A stretch of 64,000 nt of DNA from Sulfuricurvum sp. (GCA_028710885.1 JAQTTG010000001.1:248001-312000); one strand, 5' to 3'; numbered from the stretch's first letter, positions 14,576-25,022 are shown. Numbers and translations: made by a program. Notes: generated from the letters alone by a model not told the origin.

Positions 14576-16234
14576 ATGAACAGTAACGAAGCATCCCTTT
14601 GGCTTTTTTTGCGGAAAATGAGGACTCCTCTCATCATCCTCAATCTCGCCCATGCCATACCGGTTATTCTTCTTACCCTTGTACCGGGTACCGGTGATAA
14701 TGGACAACCTCTACATCTCAGTTTCTTTGATGCCATGTACGTGGTTGCCTATACCGCAACAACTATTGGTTTTGGTGAGATTCCCTATGCTTTCAGCTAT
14801 GCACAGCGTATTGTTGTTTTTTTAACCATCTACGCCACCGTTCCGGCATGGATTTATGCTTTGGGTTCTATTATTGCCCTTTTACAAGATAAAACATTCA
14901 CCTATGCACTTAAAATCAATGCTTTTCGACGTAAAGTAAAACATCTCAGACAAGATTTTATCATCGTCTGCGGATATACTGATGCAGGTAAATTATTGAT
15001 TGACAGAATCAATAAAGACAATCTTTACAGAATTGTCGTAATCGACAAAAGTATCGAAAAAATCGAATCATTACAAAGCGAACTCTATCTCCCCTCTATC
15101 CCGGCGATTGTAGCCGATGCTTCCATGACGGATGTACTTAAATCTTCGGGAATCGAATCTCCCCACTGTAAATTTCTTGTCTCACTGTTCGATGATGATC
15201 AACTCAACATGAAAATATCAGTTCGTGCCCGTATCTTGAATCAAAATTTAAAAATTATTGCACGTTCAGGAATCAGACACGGTGGAGAGAACCTCTCTAA
15301 TATCGGTGTCAATCATGTTATCGATGCTTTTTCAATTATTTCTAAACGGATTGATTTTGCTCTGCGTTCTCCATATTTGTTTAATCTGCTCAGCTGGATA
15401 CAAGGCGGAAACTTGCATGTCAGTAAAAGTGATATTCTCCCAAGAGGAAAATACATTGTGTGCAGCAAAGGGCGTTTTGGTAAAACACTTCAAAATACCC
15501 TCGATAACAACCACATTGCCTATACCTACCTCGATATCAACAAAGAGACACATGAAAAAGTCTCTTCTGATCAAGATTTTTTTATCGAATCAGGAATTAA
15601 AGATGCCTCTTGCATTATTGCCGGAACCAATGATGATGCGATCAATCTCTCAATCATTGCTACAGCCCGTTCTCTCAATCCCGATATATTTGTCATCGTA
15701 CGCGAAAATGAACTCGAAGAGAGAAGTCTCTTTTCCAATCTCCGTGCCGATAAAATATTTGTTCTCGATCAAATCGCCGCACTCGATGGCTACAACTACA
15801 TTGATCGCCCGATGACTTTCAAATTTATCGACGAAATTTCCAAATTTGATAATGAGATGTTTGTCGATACTCTGCTCAGTATTACCAAAAGAGTCAATAA
15901 ACGTCCAGCCCTTCTTGAAATGGAGATCGACGAGCAACATATGTATGCATTAAGCCGATATCTCAATGAAGCACCGGTTACTATAGAACAATTGCTCAAT
16001 AATCCCTATCGTGACGGTGAAGATTTAGAAATCGTTATCTTAGGGTTGGAACGTGAAAATGGAGCATTTATACTACTCCCACAAGGGGATACTCTGCTTC
16101 AGCATAATGATCATCTCCTCTTTGCAACAACCCGCCCTAGTTTGGATAGATTCCAAACCATTGTAAATCATTACTATGAGCTTTATTTTGTCATTCACGG
16201 TGTTGAAGCACGACGGTTAAAATTCCCGTTCTAA
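14576..16234 (+). CDS. Potassium channel protein with RCK/TrkA domains
   Basis: A two-span channel fused to cytoplasmic regulatory domains (552 aa). TM1 is near residues 17-37, the pore helix and filter read TATTIGFGE near 61-70, and TM2 follows at 80-104. The filter TIGFGE replaces the textbook TVGYGD and may alter selectivity. Behind it are two TrkA-N-like Rossmann domains, with VCGYTDAGKLL and a second at about 290, and a final TrkA-C-like domain near 460-540 (EIVILGLERENGAFIL). No Shine-Dalgarno sequence is seen, so translation may be coupled to the preceding gene. It most likely mediates gated K+ flux. Confidence 0.85.
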   Translation: MNSNEASLWLFLRKMRTPLIILNLAHAIPVILLTLVPGTGDNGQPLHLSFFDAMYVVAYTATTIGFGEIPYAFSYAQRIVVFLTIYATVPAWIYALGSIIALLQDKTFTYALKINAFRRKVKHLRQDFIIVCGYTDAGKLLIDRINKDNLYRIVVIDKSIEKIESLQSELYLPSIPAIVADASMTDVLKSSGIESPHCKFLVSLFDDDQLNMKISVRARILNQNLKIIARSGIRHGGENLSNIGVNHVIDAFSIISKRIDFALRSPYLFNLLSWIQGGNLHVSKSDILPRGKYIVCSKGRFGKTLQNTLDNNHIAYTYLDINKETHEKVSSDQDFFIESGIKDASCIIAGTNDDAINLSIIATARSLNPDIFVIVRENELEERSLFSNLRADKIFVLDQIAALDGYNYIDRPMTFKFIDEISKFDNEMFVDTLLSITKRVNKRPALLEMEIDEQHMYALSRYLNEAPVTIEQLLNNPYRDGEDLEIVILGLERENGAFILLPQGDTLLQHNDHLLFATTRPSLDRFQTIVNHYYELYFVIHGVEARRLKFPF

Positions 16235-16236
16235 CC

Positions 16237-18771
16237 ATGACTAGCCTCCCAATCCATGCAGTAATTGACACTATTCGTACGGTAATATCAAATCATAATC
16301 GTCTCATTCTTCAAGCCCCTCCTGGTGCCGGAAAGACAACAGCTGTTCCCTTGGCACTATTAAATGAACCATGGCTTGAGGGCAAACAGATCATTATGTT
16401 GGAACCACGCCGTATCGCCACCCGTTCAGCCGCATCACGTATGGCACAGCTTTTGAATGAAAAAGTAGGTGAAAGAGTAGGCTACCAAATTCGAGCCGAA
16501 AAAAAAATCAGCAATAAAACAAAAATTTTGGTCGTCACTGAAGGTATTTTGACCCGTATGCTCCAACGTGATCCTTCCCTAGAAAATATCGCGCTTATTA
16601 TCTTCGATGAGTTTCATGAACGCCATCTCCACAGTGATCTTTCCCTCGCTTTTGCTATACAATCCCAAGAAATTTTGCGAGGCGACCTTAAAATCATCGT
16701 CATGTCGGCAACACTCGATACAGATGCCCTACAATCGTTGTTAAATCACCCTCCTCTAATCACTAGCCAAGGGCGAAGCTATCCAATCACGATAGAGTAT
16801 TTACCGCCTAATATTCCTGCCATAGAAACAAAAAACATTCTCACTCAATTGATGGAAACACTAAAAAATGTAATTCAAAACGATGAGGGGAGCATTCTCG
16901 TTTTTTTACCCGGTACTCGTGAAATCAAAGTACTCGAATTTACCCTAAAAGCGTATTGTGCTTCGATGGATATTGTGATCGCTCCACTGTATGGTGAACT
17001 CACAAAAACCGATCAAGAGCGAGCAATCGAACCATCACAAAAGCGTAAAATTGTCCTCGCAACCAATATTGCCGAAACAAGTCTTACCATTGAGGGAATC
17101 CGTATTGTTATCGACTCAGGATTAGAAAAAGTTCTCACATTCGATCCACGCAGTGGTATGGAGAGACTCATCACTCAAAAAATCTCCCGTGCTTCCGCTG
17201 ATCAGCGCGCAGGACGTGCAGGACGTACGAACAGTGGAAAATGTTACCGCCTTTGGAGCAAAGTTGCTCACCACTCCCTCTCTCCTCATAAAGAACCGGA
17301 AATCCGCTTATGCGACCTCACCCCACTAGCCCTAGAACTCAGTGCATGGGGAGATTCAGAACTTTCATGGATCACACCACCACCAAAAAAAGCACTCGAA
17401 CATGGTATGGCACTGCTTAATTCATTGGAGGCCGTCGATACTAAAGGGGTACTCACTTCTCATGGTAATGCCATTATGGAGATGGGAATTCATCCTCGAT
17501 TGGCTCATATGATTGTCATATCTCGTTCTTTGAATCTTCAAAGCGAAGCGATTCTTCTCGCAATACTAATCAATGAAAGGGATATTTTTAACGCTGACAA
17601 CCGTCGTACTTCAGATATTCGAGAACGCTTTTGGATTCTTTGTGACCGAATAAAATCTAAACCGATCCCCTCTGTAATGATCGAAACAGTAGATTATCTC
17701 CTCAAAACAGCGCATGAACTCTCAAAACGGCTAGGCTTATCCCTACATTTATCGGATCATTGTCACGCTGGCATGATTGCCCTGTTGCTCGCCCTCGCCT
17801 ATCCTGACCGTATTGCCCGTCTACGCTCACCCAAAAGTGATAAATATCTCATGAGCAATGCCAAAGAGGCGATCCTCTCTCGTGAAGATGATTTGATCGG
17901 CGAAGAGTGGCTTGTGATTGCCGAAAGCAGCGGAGAATCAACAATGGCACGAATATACCGTTGTGCACCTCTGGAGATTGATCTTGTGGAACGTTACGCA
18001 CCAACACTCTTTATTAATGAAGAAATCATTACATGGAACAGCGAGTCGATGCGAGTCGATGCGAGGAAAATTCGACGGCTTGGAGTCATCATTATCGAGT
18101 CGCACCCTATACAACATCCTGACTCAAATCAGATAAAAAAAGCCCTTATGGATGGAATCCGATCTCTAGGGATAGATACCCTCTCATGGTCTCCAAAAGC
18201 ACTCTCTTTACGCCACCGTCTTCAAACACTCCATTATTATCTTCCCGACCAATCATTCGGTGATTTTAGCGATGAAAACCTTCTCGCCTCACTTGAAACA
18301 TGGCTATTACCTCATCTCACTACTCAAACGTCATTACGAGAATGCAATTCAATCGATCTGCATATGATTTTAGCATCACGCCTCTCGTGGGAGGAGACGA
18401 AACTGCTTGATACTTTATTACCTACCCATTTTACCGCACCTACCGGTACTACTGTTGCACTGGACTATTCTGACCCCGAATCAATTGTTTTAGCGGTACG
18501 AATACAGGAAGTTTTCGGTCTAAGCAACCATCCTAGTATTGTAGATGGCAAGGTGCCACTCTTGGTTCATTTGCTCTCCCCTGCACGCCGTCCGATACAA
18601 GTAACGCGTGATTTAGTCGGATTTTGGAACGGTTCATACGCAGATGTCAAAAAAGAGCTAAAAGGGAGATATCCAAAACATTATTGGCCGGATGATCCGC
18701 TCAATGCCGAGGCAACGAGTAAAACAAAAAAATTTATTTCATCAATGAAAGAAAAAAAGTATCCTCATTAG
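16237..18771 (+). CDS. hrpB: ATP-dependent helicase HrpB
   Basis: A DExH-box RNA helicase of 844 aa. Motifs are APPGAGKTT (I), DEFHERH (II), SATLD (III), NIAETSLTIEGI (V) and QRAGRAGRT (VI). Winged-helix, ratchet and the HrpB-specific C-terminal domain follow, ending in GRYPKHYWPDDP, which is typical for HrpB. The length is close to that of E. coli HrpB. It starts 2 bp after the channel gene. Its last 38 bp overlap the 3' end of the opposing sensor kinase gene. Its cellular role is not settled even in model species. Confidence 0.93.
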   Translation: MTSLPIHAVIDTIRTVISNHNRLILQAPPGAGKTTAVPLALLNEPWLEGKQIIMLEPRRIATRSAASRMAQLLNEKVGERVGYQIRAEKKISNKTKILVVTEGILTRMLQRDPSLENIALIIFDEFHERHLHSDLSLAFAIQSQEILRGDLKIIVMSATLDTDALQSLLNHPPLITSQGRSYPITIEYLPPNIPAIETKNILTQLMETLKNVIQNDEGSILVFLPGTREIKVLEFTLKAYCASMDIVIAPLYGELTKTDQERAIEPSQKRKIVLATNIAETSLTIEGIRIVIDSGLEKVLTFDPRSGMERLITQKISRASADQRAGRAGRTNSGKCYRLWSKVAHHSLSPHKEPEIRLCDLTPLALELSAWGDSELSWITPPPKKALEHGMALLNSLEAVDTKGVLTSHGNAIMEMGIHPRLAHMIVISRSLNLQSEAILLAILINERDIFNADNRRTSDIRERFWILCDRIKSKPIPSVMIETVDYLLKTAHELSKRLGLSLHLSDHCHAGMIALLLALAYPDRIARLRSPKSDKYLMSNAKEAILSREDDLIGEEWLVIAESSGESTMARIYRCAPLEIDLVERYAPTLFINEEIITWNSESMRVDARKIRRLGVIIIESHPIQHPDSNQIKKALMDGIRSLGIDTLSWSPKALSLRHRLQTLHYYLPDQSFGDFSDENLLASLETWLLPHLTTQTSLRECNSIDLHMILASRLSWEETKLLDTLLPTHFTAPTGTTVALDYSDPESIVLAVRIQEVFGLSNHPSIVDGKVPLLVHLLSPARRPIQVTRDLVGFWNGSYADVKKELKGRYPKHYWPDDPLNAEATSKTKKFISSMKEKKYPH

Positions 18772-19948
18772 ACTCTACTCTAACCGTTATATCCAAAAAT
18801 GAAGAGAGTTCTCTAATTATTTTAAGGCCAAGATTGGAATTAAATAATGCTGGTGATTCTTCCATAGAAATTTGATTGCCAAATGTAATACGTGATTCTG
18901 ACGCACTCAACGTAATGGTAATTGAGGAGTTGGCTGGAGCATGATTAATACAGTTTTCAAGTACAGTTAAAACCAGTTTTGTCAAAGAATGCCGATAAGT
19001 TGTCAGTATAAAAGTGGCTTCCGTTTCCAAAATAATTGATTGTTGTTTCCGCTGCAACAAAGGAGCAGCGTACGCAGTTACATCAGCGATCAAATCTGCT
19101 ACATCAATACTTTCGCGAGATTCATCTTGGGATACCTGACTTTGATGAACAAGAAGAAGTTCTTTTAGATATTTAAGGAGCTTAGCAATATCGCCATTGG
19201 CTTGAATCAAAAATTTCTCTTTATCGGCAGCAGGCTCCAGTGCATATTGATCAAGGCGTGCTTTTAATATCGCCATCGGAGTTTTGATTTGATGGGCAGC
19301 TTCCTTGAACATCTCCCGCTCTTTATTACGGAAAAAAGCCACTTTGTTAACAAGGCTCTGTAATGCCCAAGCGAGTCTTTGTATTTCAACACTCGCAGAA
19401 GAAACTGGAAATTTTTCTGGATGACCATTTATATCTATTGCATCACATGCGCGAACTAGTTCTTCCATCGGCTCAAGCAATTTTCGCAATACAATGTAAA
19501 AAAGAAAACTCAAAAGGCTCAAAGCTCCAAAAAATGAGAGATACAGTTTAACAGTCAAATGCCCCAAACTTTTATCGATAAGACGCGTATCACTGCTCAC
19601 CATAAAAAAGGTTCCATTTTTAAGTTTTGTAACGACTGCAATACGATCAGATGGAAGTTTAGGTACTTTAGGTGTTAAAATAATTTTAAAACGGGGATTG
19701 CTGATGGCATTATCCACACTCAATGTCCGAATGTAATCTATACCCTGAAGATAGCGAAGATCAGCAGAAGGATTGGATAAATCAAGATATTCCGTAGAAA
19801 TTTCTGAGGATACATGATACAACAATGCACTCAAATCTTCAATTCTATCCTGACGTTCCATCTTGAGAATCAAAACAGCTAGTGTAGAAAATATTAGAAA
19901 TGCCGTTACAAGAAAAAAAGCGATGATTTTGCTCTTAAGGGTGTTCAA
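18734..19948 (-). CDS. Sensor histidine kinase of the metal-efflux operon
   Basis: Membrane kinase (404 aa) with segments near 7-28 and 132-158 flanking a periplasmic sensor, then a HAMP-like linker and HisKA with His in AAHQIKTPMA. The ATPase domain keeps the N-box LENCINHAP, but where a DxGxG D-box is expected it reads ITFGNQIS, and no Asp is seen. G2 (NLGLKIIREL) is present. Activity may be altered, as in some CrdS-like kinases. The gene overlaps the regulator gene by 14 nt and the opposing hrpB by 38 nt. It probably senses Cu or a related metal and controls the pump operon. Confidence 0.82.
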   Translation of the reverse strand: MNTLKSKIIAFFLVTAFLIFSTLAVLILKMERQDRIEDLSALLYHVSSEISTEYLDLSNPSADLRYLQGIDYIRTLSVDNAISNPRFKIILTPKVPKLPSDRIAVVTKLKNGTFFMVSSDTRLIDKSLGHLTVKLYLSFFGALSLLSFLFYIVLRKLLEPMEELVRACDAIDINGHPEKFPVSSASVEIQRLAWALQSLVNKVAFFRNKEREMFKEAAHQIKTPMAILKARLDQYALEPAADKEKFLIQANGDIAKLLKYLKELLLVHQSQVSQDESRESIDVADLIADVTAYAAPLLQRKQQSIILETEATFILTTYRHSLTKLVLTVLENCINHAPANSSITITLSASESRITFGNQISMEESPALFNSNLGLKIIRELSSFLDITVRVESNEDTFFLSLMK

Positions 19949-20585
19949 TCATGTACCCTCGTGTTTTAACAGTTTTGATCAGTTCAGCACCTAATTTTTT
20001 TCTTAGCGTATTAATCAGTACATCAACGGTATTGGATGTAATATCTCCTGGATGGTCATAAACACTTTCAATGATCTCATCACGAGAGACTATGTGTCCT
20101 AAACGGCTCAACAGCGTAAAAAGAACGGCATCTTCTTTTTTTGTCAAAATAACCTTATCACCATTCAAAATGACTTGACGTAAAGAGATATCGATACTGA
20201 GTGCTCCAAACAATATTTTTGAAGGGGCAAAACGGCGGGAGAGTGCATTAATCCTAGCGAGAAGTTCACCGATATCAAACGGCTTTTCAATATAGTCATC
20301 TGCCCCTTGATTCAACCCTTCTATTTTATCTTCGGATGTTCCATAAGCACTCATAACCAATATCCCGCATTGAGGATTTTTTATTTTTGCTGGAGATATC
20401 AGTGATAATCCGCTATCACTTCCCATCAAATTTCGGTCTATTAAAATCACACCATACCCATAGCCATCGATATGTTCAGTCGCCATTGCAAAGGTACCGA
20501 CAGCATCTACTGTGTATTTAGCCGACAAAATCGATTCTAAAAGCTCCCGTAAATCAGGATCATCTTCTACAATCAGGATTCGCAT
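19935..20585 (-). CDS. OmpR-family response regulator of the metal-efflux operon
   Basis: A DNA-binding regulator of 216 aa. The receiver has the acidic EDD, the phospho-Asp in ILIDRNLMG, Ser in VMSAYG and Lys in YIEKPF. The winged helix ends in KTVKTRGYMIEHP. It lies between the DUF3240 gene (2 bp gap) and its kinase (14-nt overlap), so it should be the cognate regulator of this efflux operon, comparable in arrangement to CrdR/CusR. The operator is not identified. Confidence 0.9.
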   Translation of the reverse strand: MRILIVEDDPDLRELLESILSAKYTVDAVGTFAMATEHIDGYGYGVILIDRNLMGSDSGLSLISPAKIKNPQCGILVMSAYGTSEDKIEGLNQGADDYIEKPFDIGELLARINALSRRFAPSKILFGALSIDISLRQVILNGDKVILTKKEDAVLFTLLSRLGHIVSRDEIIESVYDHPGDITSNTVDVLINTLRKKLGAELIKTVKTRGYMIEHP

Positions 20586-20587
20586 AA

Positions 20588-20893
20588 TTAAATAACGCCT
20601 TCATCAAGAAATGGAGTAATACGGTAATAAATACCTGAATTAGCAAATTGTATTTTCATCTCGCGAATAACCTCAGGAAGTGTTTCCGTAGGAAAAAGAA
20701 CCCTAATAGCAATTTTTCGTTTCCAACCGGTCACTTTTTCTATTACGGTATATTCAGAGTGGTCTTTGTTATATGACTTTACTTGATAGGAGTTAAACCG
20801 CTCAATTTCAGGGCGTTCCAACAACCAATCAACTACAATATCTTCAATATCCGGAGTAATGACTATAGTCATAAGTTGGCGCATTTCGTTCAT
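20588..20893 (-). CDS. DUF3240 family protein of the efflux operon
   Basis: A small cytoplasmic protein (101 aa) with an alternating strand-helix pattern (LMTIVITPDIEDIVVDWLL and VIREMKIQFANSGIYYRI), likely a ferredoxin-like, PII-like fold. I recognise it as DUF3240, a family repeatedly found next to heavy-metal RND pump genes. Function is unknown; a metal-sensing or pump-modulating role is a guess. Its start overlaps the pump gene by 4 nt and no Cys is present in the protein. Confidence 0.75.
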   Translation of the reverse strand: MNEMRQLMTIVITPDIEDIVVDWLLERPEIERFNSYQVKSYNKDHSEYTVIEKVTGWKRKIAIRVLFPTETLPEVIREMKIQFANSGIYYRITPFLDEGVI

Positions 20894-23800
20894 GCTATCT
20901 CCTCTTTTTCAGTTGGGGTAGATTCAAGCCATCGATAAAAAATCGGTAAAAGAATCAATGTTAACAATGTCGATGTGATTAATCCGCCAATGACAACAAT
21001 AGCCAGCGGTTTTTGAATTTCAGATCCCGGTCCAGTAGCAAACAACAATGGCACAAGACCCAATGCCGCGATACTCGCAGTCATCATAACAGGTCTAAAT
21101 CGCCGTTTAGCCCCTTCAATAACTACAACATGAATAGAATTCCCAAGAGCGCGTAATTGATTGAAATACGTAACCATTACGACCCCATTGAGAACGGCTA
21201 TCCCCAAGAGAGCAATGAATCCGACCGATGCCGGAACGGAAAGATATTCACCCGAAAGCCATAACGCCATCACTCCTCCAATCATCGCAAAAGGGATATT
21301 GGTTAGAACTAGCCCGGCCTGACGCATTGAGCCGAACGTGATAAAGAGCAATACAAAAATAAAGGCAATTGCAATGGGGACAACGATTGCAAGACGTGCC
21401 GCAGCTCGCTGCTGGTTTTCAAATTCACCACCCCATTTGAGATAGTACCCATCAGGTAATTCTACCTCTTTTTCCACTTTGGCTTTAGCTTCTTCGACAA
21501 AACTAACCAAATCTCGTCCCTGAACGTTACTTCGGATAACCGACATTCTCATGCCACTTTCACGATTAATGAGAACTGGCCCTTCAATCCGTTCAATTTT
21601 TGCTAAAGTACTTAGCGGAATACTTTTTCCATTAGGAAGAGCTATTAACATATTACTAAACGCTGTCACAGAATCACGAAAGTTATTTTCACCGCGAACA
21701 ATAATAGGGCTACGGCGACCTTCTTGGATCACTATTCCTATTTGACTCCCTTCTAACGCAGTTTTAAGCAGTTCTTGTACTTCATCAACACTCAGACCGA
21801 AATTCCCTGCAGCGAGGCGATCGATATCTATTTGGAGATATTGCATCCCTTCATTTATCGGTGTAAATACATCAATACTTCCCTGTGTTTTTTGCAATAT
21901 TCCTGTAATCTGTGAGGAAAGCTGGTTAAGTTTTTTTAAATCTGTTCCAAAAACTTTGAGAGCAACATCACCTCGCACTCCGGTCAACATCTCCGATATA
22001 CGCATTTCGATAGGTTGTCCAAATGCGAAAGCAATTCCGGGAAATTCAACAGCAACTTGACGCATCTCATTTAAAATCCACTCTTTGTCGTGAACACGCC
22101 ATTCTTTCATCGGTTTGAGAACAAAAAAAGCATCACTTTGTCCCAATCCCATAGGATCAAGCCCCAATTCATCAGAACCAGTACGGGCAACAATGGTCTT
22201 TATTTCTGGAACTTTATCCATCATTTTTTTTTCGATACGGAGTATCAGTTCTTTGGAAGCATCAATATTTACAGAAGGAATTGTTTCAAAACTGATAACA
22301 ACATCGCCCTCATCCAATACCGGCATAAATGTTTTACCTATTTGTGTGTAAAGAAAACCGGCAAGAAGCAGTGCCCCAAGCGCGCCAAAAGTAACTTTCC
22401 GCCCATTAGACAACGCCCAATTCAGTGCAGGTTCATAAATACCCATCAATTTACGCACCAACCAAGATTCATGATCATGCTCAACTTTGAGTAGAACTGA
22501 TGCTAATACCGGAATAAGTGTCATTGAGAGTATCAAAGATGCCAATAATGCGAAAATGATAGTAAGTGCCACGGGAACAAACATTTTCCCCTCTATCCCT
22601 TCTAATGATACCAAAGGCAAAAAAACCATTGCAATAATCAAAATACCCGATACGACAGGGGTAGACACTTCTTTGGTAGCACGATAAATAATGTGAAGTT
22701 TCGGAATATTTTTACCGTGTGAATGGCCCAAATGACCGATAATGTTTTCAACAACAACAATCCCTGAGTCTACCAACATCCCAATCGCAATGGTCAGCCC
22801 CCCAAGACTCATCAGATTAGCCGACATTCCAAACTGCCGGATCAGAATAAAGGTTACCAGTACGGCCATAGGAACCATTACGGCAACTGTTATCGCCGCA
22901 CGCAGATCCCCCAAGAAAAGCAAAAGGAGAATAAGTACAAGTACAATTGCCTCAACCAATGCTTTAGAGACGGTATAAATAGACTTATCCACGAGATTGC
23001 TACGGTCATAATAAACATCAAGACTTACCCCTTTAGGTAGTTTAATTGATGATATTTTTTCTTTAATCTGCTCGGTGATATCACGGGCATTTGCCCCTTT
23101 CAAGGACAGAACAAGTCCTGCTACTGTTTCACCTGTTCCATTTTTTGTCATAAAACCGCTGCGAGTAAGTTTATCCATTTCGACAGTAGCAACATCTCCG
23201 ATACGGATGATTCTACCACCTGTACTACGTAATACAATAGAACGGATATCATCGAGTGTTTTGATGTTTCCTTCCGAACGAACAAGGAATGCTTCTTCTC
23301 CCTCGTGTATCCGTCCGGCACCATCATTTTTATTGTTCGTCTTTAGTGCTTCTTCGACCTCTTTGACCGATATTCCCAACGGTCCTAAAATCGAGTAATT
23401 TGGTTTAACGAGATAACTCTTAACCTCCCCGCCTAGACTGTTTACATCAGCGACACCAGGAATTGTTCGTAAAATTGGGCGTATTGTCCAATCCAATAAT
23501 GTACGTTTTTCGGCAAGTGAAAGATTCCCCTCTACCGTAAACATAAATATTTCTCCCAATGGTGTCGTGATTGGAGCCAGACCACCGCTGACTGATACAG
23601 GAAGGGTACCCATCATACCATTAAGTTTTTCACTGATTTGAGCTCGTGCCCAGTAAATATCCGTTCCATCATTAAAATCGATAGTTATATCGGCTATCCC
23701 ATATTTTGCAGTCGATCGGAGAAGTTTTTGGTTTGGAATACCGAGCATTTCAGTTTCGATAGGGGCTATTATTCTGGTTTCGACCTCTTCAGGTGTCATA

Positions 23801-23961
23801 CCGGGAGCTTTCATGATAATTTTAACCTGAGGGGAAGAAACCTCAGGAAAAGCATCAAAAGGAAGCTTTGTAAACGCTGTATATCCCCCGACTAGAAGCA
23901 TGATCATTGCAACAAAGACAAGAATTCGTTGCGTGAGTGCTAATGAGATAATTTTATTCAT
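20890..23961 (-). CDS. Heavy-metal efflux RND pump, CusA/CzcA family
   Basis: Inner-membrane proton-driven pump of 1023 aa with the usual 12 spans and two large periplasmic loops. The transmembrane signature reads AIGMLVDSGIVVVEN. This fits the A-x-G-x3-D-x6-EN pattern of the monovalent (Cu/Ag) or related class rather than the DFG-x3-D pattern of Zn/Co/Cd CzcA. Met-containing stretches such as MRISEMLTG support Cu/Ag only weakly. It overlaps the adaptor and DUF3240 genes by 4 nt on each side. With the adaptor and TolC-like protein it should form a trans-envelope efflux complex. The metal is not settled. Confidence 0.9.
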   Translation of the reverse strand: MNKIISLALTQRILVFVAMIMLLVGGYTAFTKLPFDAFPEVSSPQVKIIMKAPGMTPEEVETRIIAPIETEMLGIPNQKLLRSTAKYGIADITIDFNDGTDIYWARAQISEKLNGMMGTLPVSVSGGLAPITTPLGEIFMFTVEGNLSLAEKRTLLDWTIRPILRTIPGVADVNSLGGEVKSYLVKPNYSILGPLGISVKEVEEALKTNNKNDGAGRIHEGEEAFLVRSEGNIKTLDDIRSIVLRSTGGRIIRIGDVATVEMDKLTRSGFMTKNGTGETVAGLVLSLKGANARDITEQIKEKISSIKLPKGVSLDVYYDRSNLVDKSIYTVSKALVEAIVLVLILLLLFLGDLRAAITVAVMVPMAVLVTFILIRQFGMSANLMSLGGLTIAIGMLVDSGIVVVENIIGHLGHSHGKNIPKLHIIYRATKEVSTPVVSGILIIAMVFLPLVSLEGIEGKMFVPVALTIIFALLASLILSMTLIPVLASVLLKVEHDHESWLVRKLMGIYEPALNWALSNGRKVTFGALGALLLAGFLYTQIGKTFMPVLDEGDVVISFETIPSVNIDASKELILRIEKKMMDKVPEIKTIVARTGSDELGLDPMGLGQSDAFFVLKPMKEWRVHDKEWILNEMRQVAVEFPGIAFAFGQPIEMRISEMLTGVRGDVALKVFGTDLKKLNQLSSQITGILQKTQGSIDVFTPINEGMQYLQIDIDRLAAGNFGLSVDEVQELLKTALEGSQIGIVIQEGRRSPIIVRGENNFRDSVTAFSNMLIALPNGKSIPLSTLAKIERIEGPVLINRESGMRMSVIRSNVQGRDLVSFVEEAKAKVEKEVELPDGYYLKWGGEFENQQRAAARLAIVVPIAIAFIFVLLFITFGSMRQAGLVLTNIPFAMIGGVMALWLSGEYLSVPASVGFIALLGIAVLNGVVMVTYFNQLRALGNSIHVVVIEGAKRRFRPVMMTASIAALGLVPLLFATGPGSEIQKPLAIVVIGGLITSTLLTLILLPIFYRWLESTPTEKEEIA

Positions 23962-25022
23962 TTAGTAGCGTCCTCTCCGCTGAGCCACATCCCTTTAAGT
24001 GGCACTAGTCCACGTATTGCGATCTGCTCATTCCCTTTGAGAGGAGCTGTGATAATAAAAGTAGTACATTCCTCTTTTAGTACTTTAATCGGGGTTGGTG
24101 AAAATCCCCGTATCGTTTTAACAAAAATGACACTTTCTCCTTTATTTCGAACCAACCCATTTTTAGGAACTACAATACTGTTCATACCAGGAGATTGAAT
24201 CGCAGCCTGAATAAACTGTCCTGGACGGACCAATTCTTTCCCTGATATGATTACCGCGCGAATAATGACTGACTGATTTTGAAGTTCTACACCACTCGAT
24301 ATTTTAATTACTTTTGCTATCGCACCCAAATTTGTCCGAATGATATCTCCGATTTTGATATTTTTTGCGACAGATGCCGGTGTTTGTACCTCTACCCATA
24401 GAGTAGAAAGATCGGCTATTTTGTAAATCGGACTCATTGCATCTATTCTTTGCCCGATGAGTGCAGATTGTTCGAGTATAATCCCATTTATGGGAGCGAT
24501 GATAGCACTGGACGTACTCAAAACCCCTGTTTTTGTAGGAGATATCCCCATCATTTTCATCATCCCTCGTTTTTCTGCCAATTCAGCGGAAAGAAGAGAA
24601 ATATCTTGCTTGCTTTTCAAAAATTCCCGCTCTGAAATGATCCCTTCATTAAAAAGTATTTCATCCTTTTTAACAAGAGATTCTAAACGACTCAAACGAG
24701 AAGCTGTTTGCATATATTCACGCTGAAGGGTCAAACCATCCGTAGACGATACAGTCGCTACTGTTTGCCCTGCCCTCACAGTATCACCTACACCAAAATA
24801 AACTTTTTGGACAACACCATCATGCATCGAGGATGCGATCGAAAGCTGACTCGGCGGAATCACGACAGTTGCCGGAAGATTTGACTGAGAAAGTGTCTGC
24901 GTATTCGAAAGCGGTGCGGTAATAATTCCAATATCCACAATTTGCTTAGGGGTAAGGATAATTTCTTTCGCATTCAATGCGATGATCACTCCAAAAATGG
25001 GAAGAATTAACAGTTTATTCAT
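23958..25022 (-). CDS. Efflux RND periplasmic adaptor subunit, CusB/CzcB type
   Basis: Membrane-fusion protein of 354 aa bridging the pump and the outer-membrane channel. An N-terminal hydrophobic signal segment (LLILPIFGVIIALNA) is followed by a barrel-sandwich lipoyl-like half (VQKVYFGVGDTVRAGQTVA), a coiled hairpin (about 110-150), the return half (SAIIAPINGIILEQSALIG) and beta-barrel and membrane-proximal domains. There is no N-terminal Met-rich metal site as in E. coli CusB. It overlaps both neighbours by 4 nt, so expression is coupled. Confidence 0.9.
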   Translation of the reverse strand: MNKLLILPIFGVIIALNAKEIILTPKQIVDIGIITAPLSNTQTLSQSNLPATVVIPPSQLSIASSMHDGVVQKVYFGVGDTVRAGQTVATVSSTDGLTLQREYMQTASRLSRLESLVKKDEILFNEGIISEREFLKSKQDISLLSAELAEKRGMMKMMGISPTKTGVLSTSSAIIAPINGIILEQSALIGQRIDAMSPIYKIADLSTLWVEVQTPASVAKNIKIGDIIRTNLGAIAKVIKISSGVELQNQSVIIRAVIISGKELVRPGQFIQAAIQSPGMNSIVVPKNGLVRNKGESVIFVKTIRGFSPTPIKVLKEECTTFIITAPLKGNEQIAIRGLVPLKGMWLSGEDATK

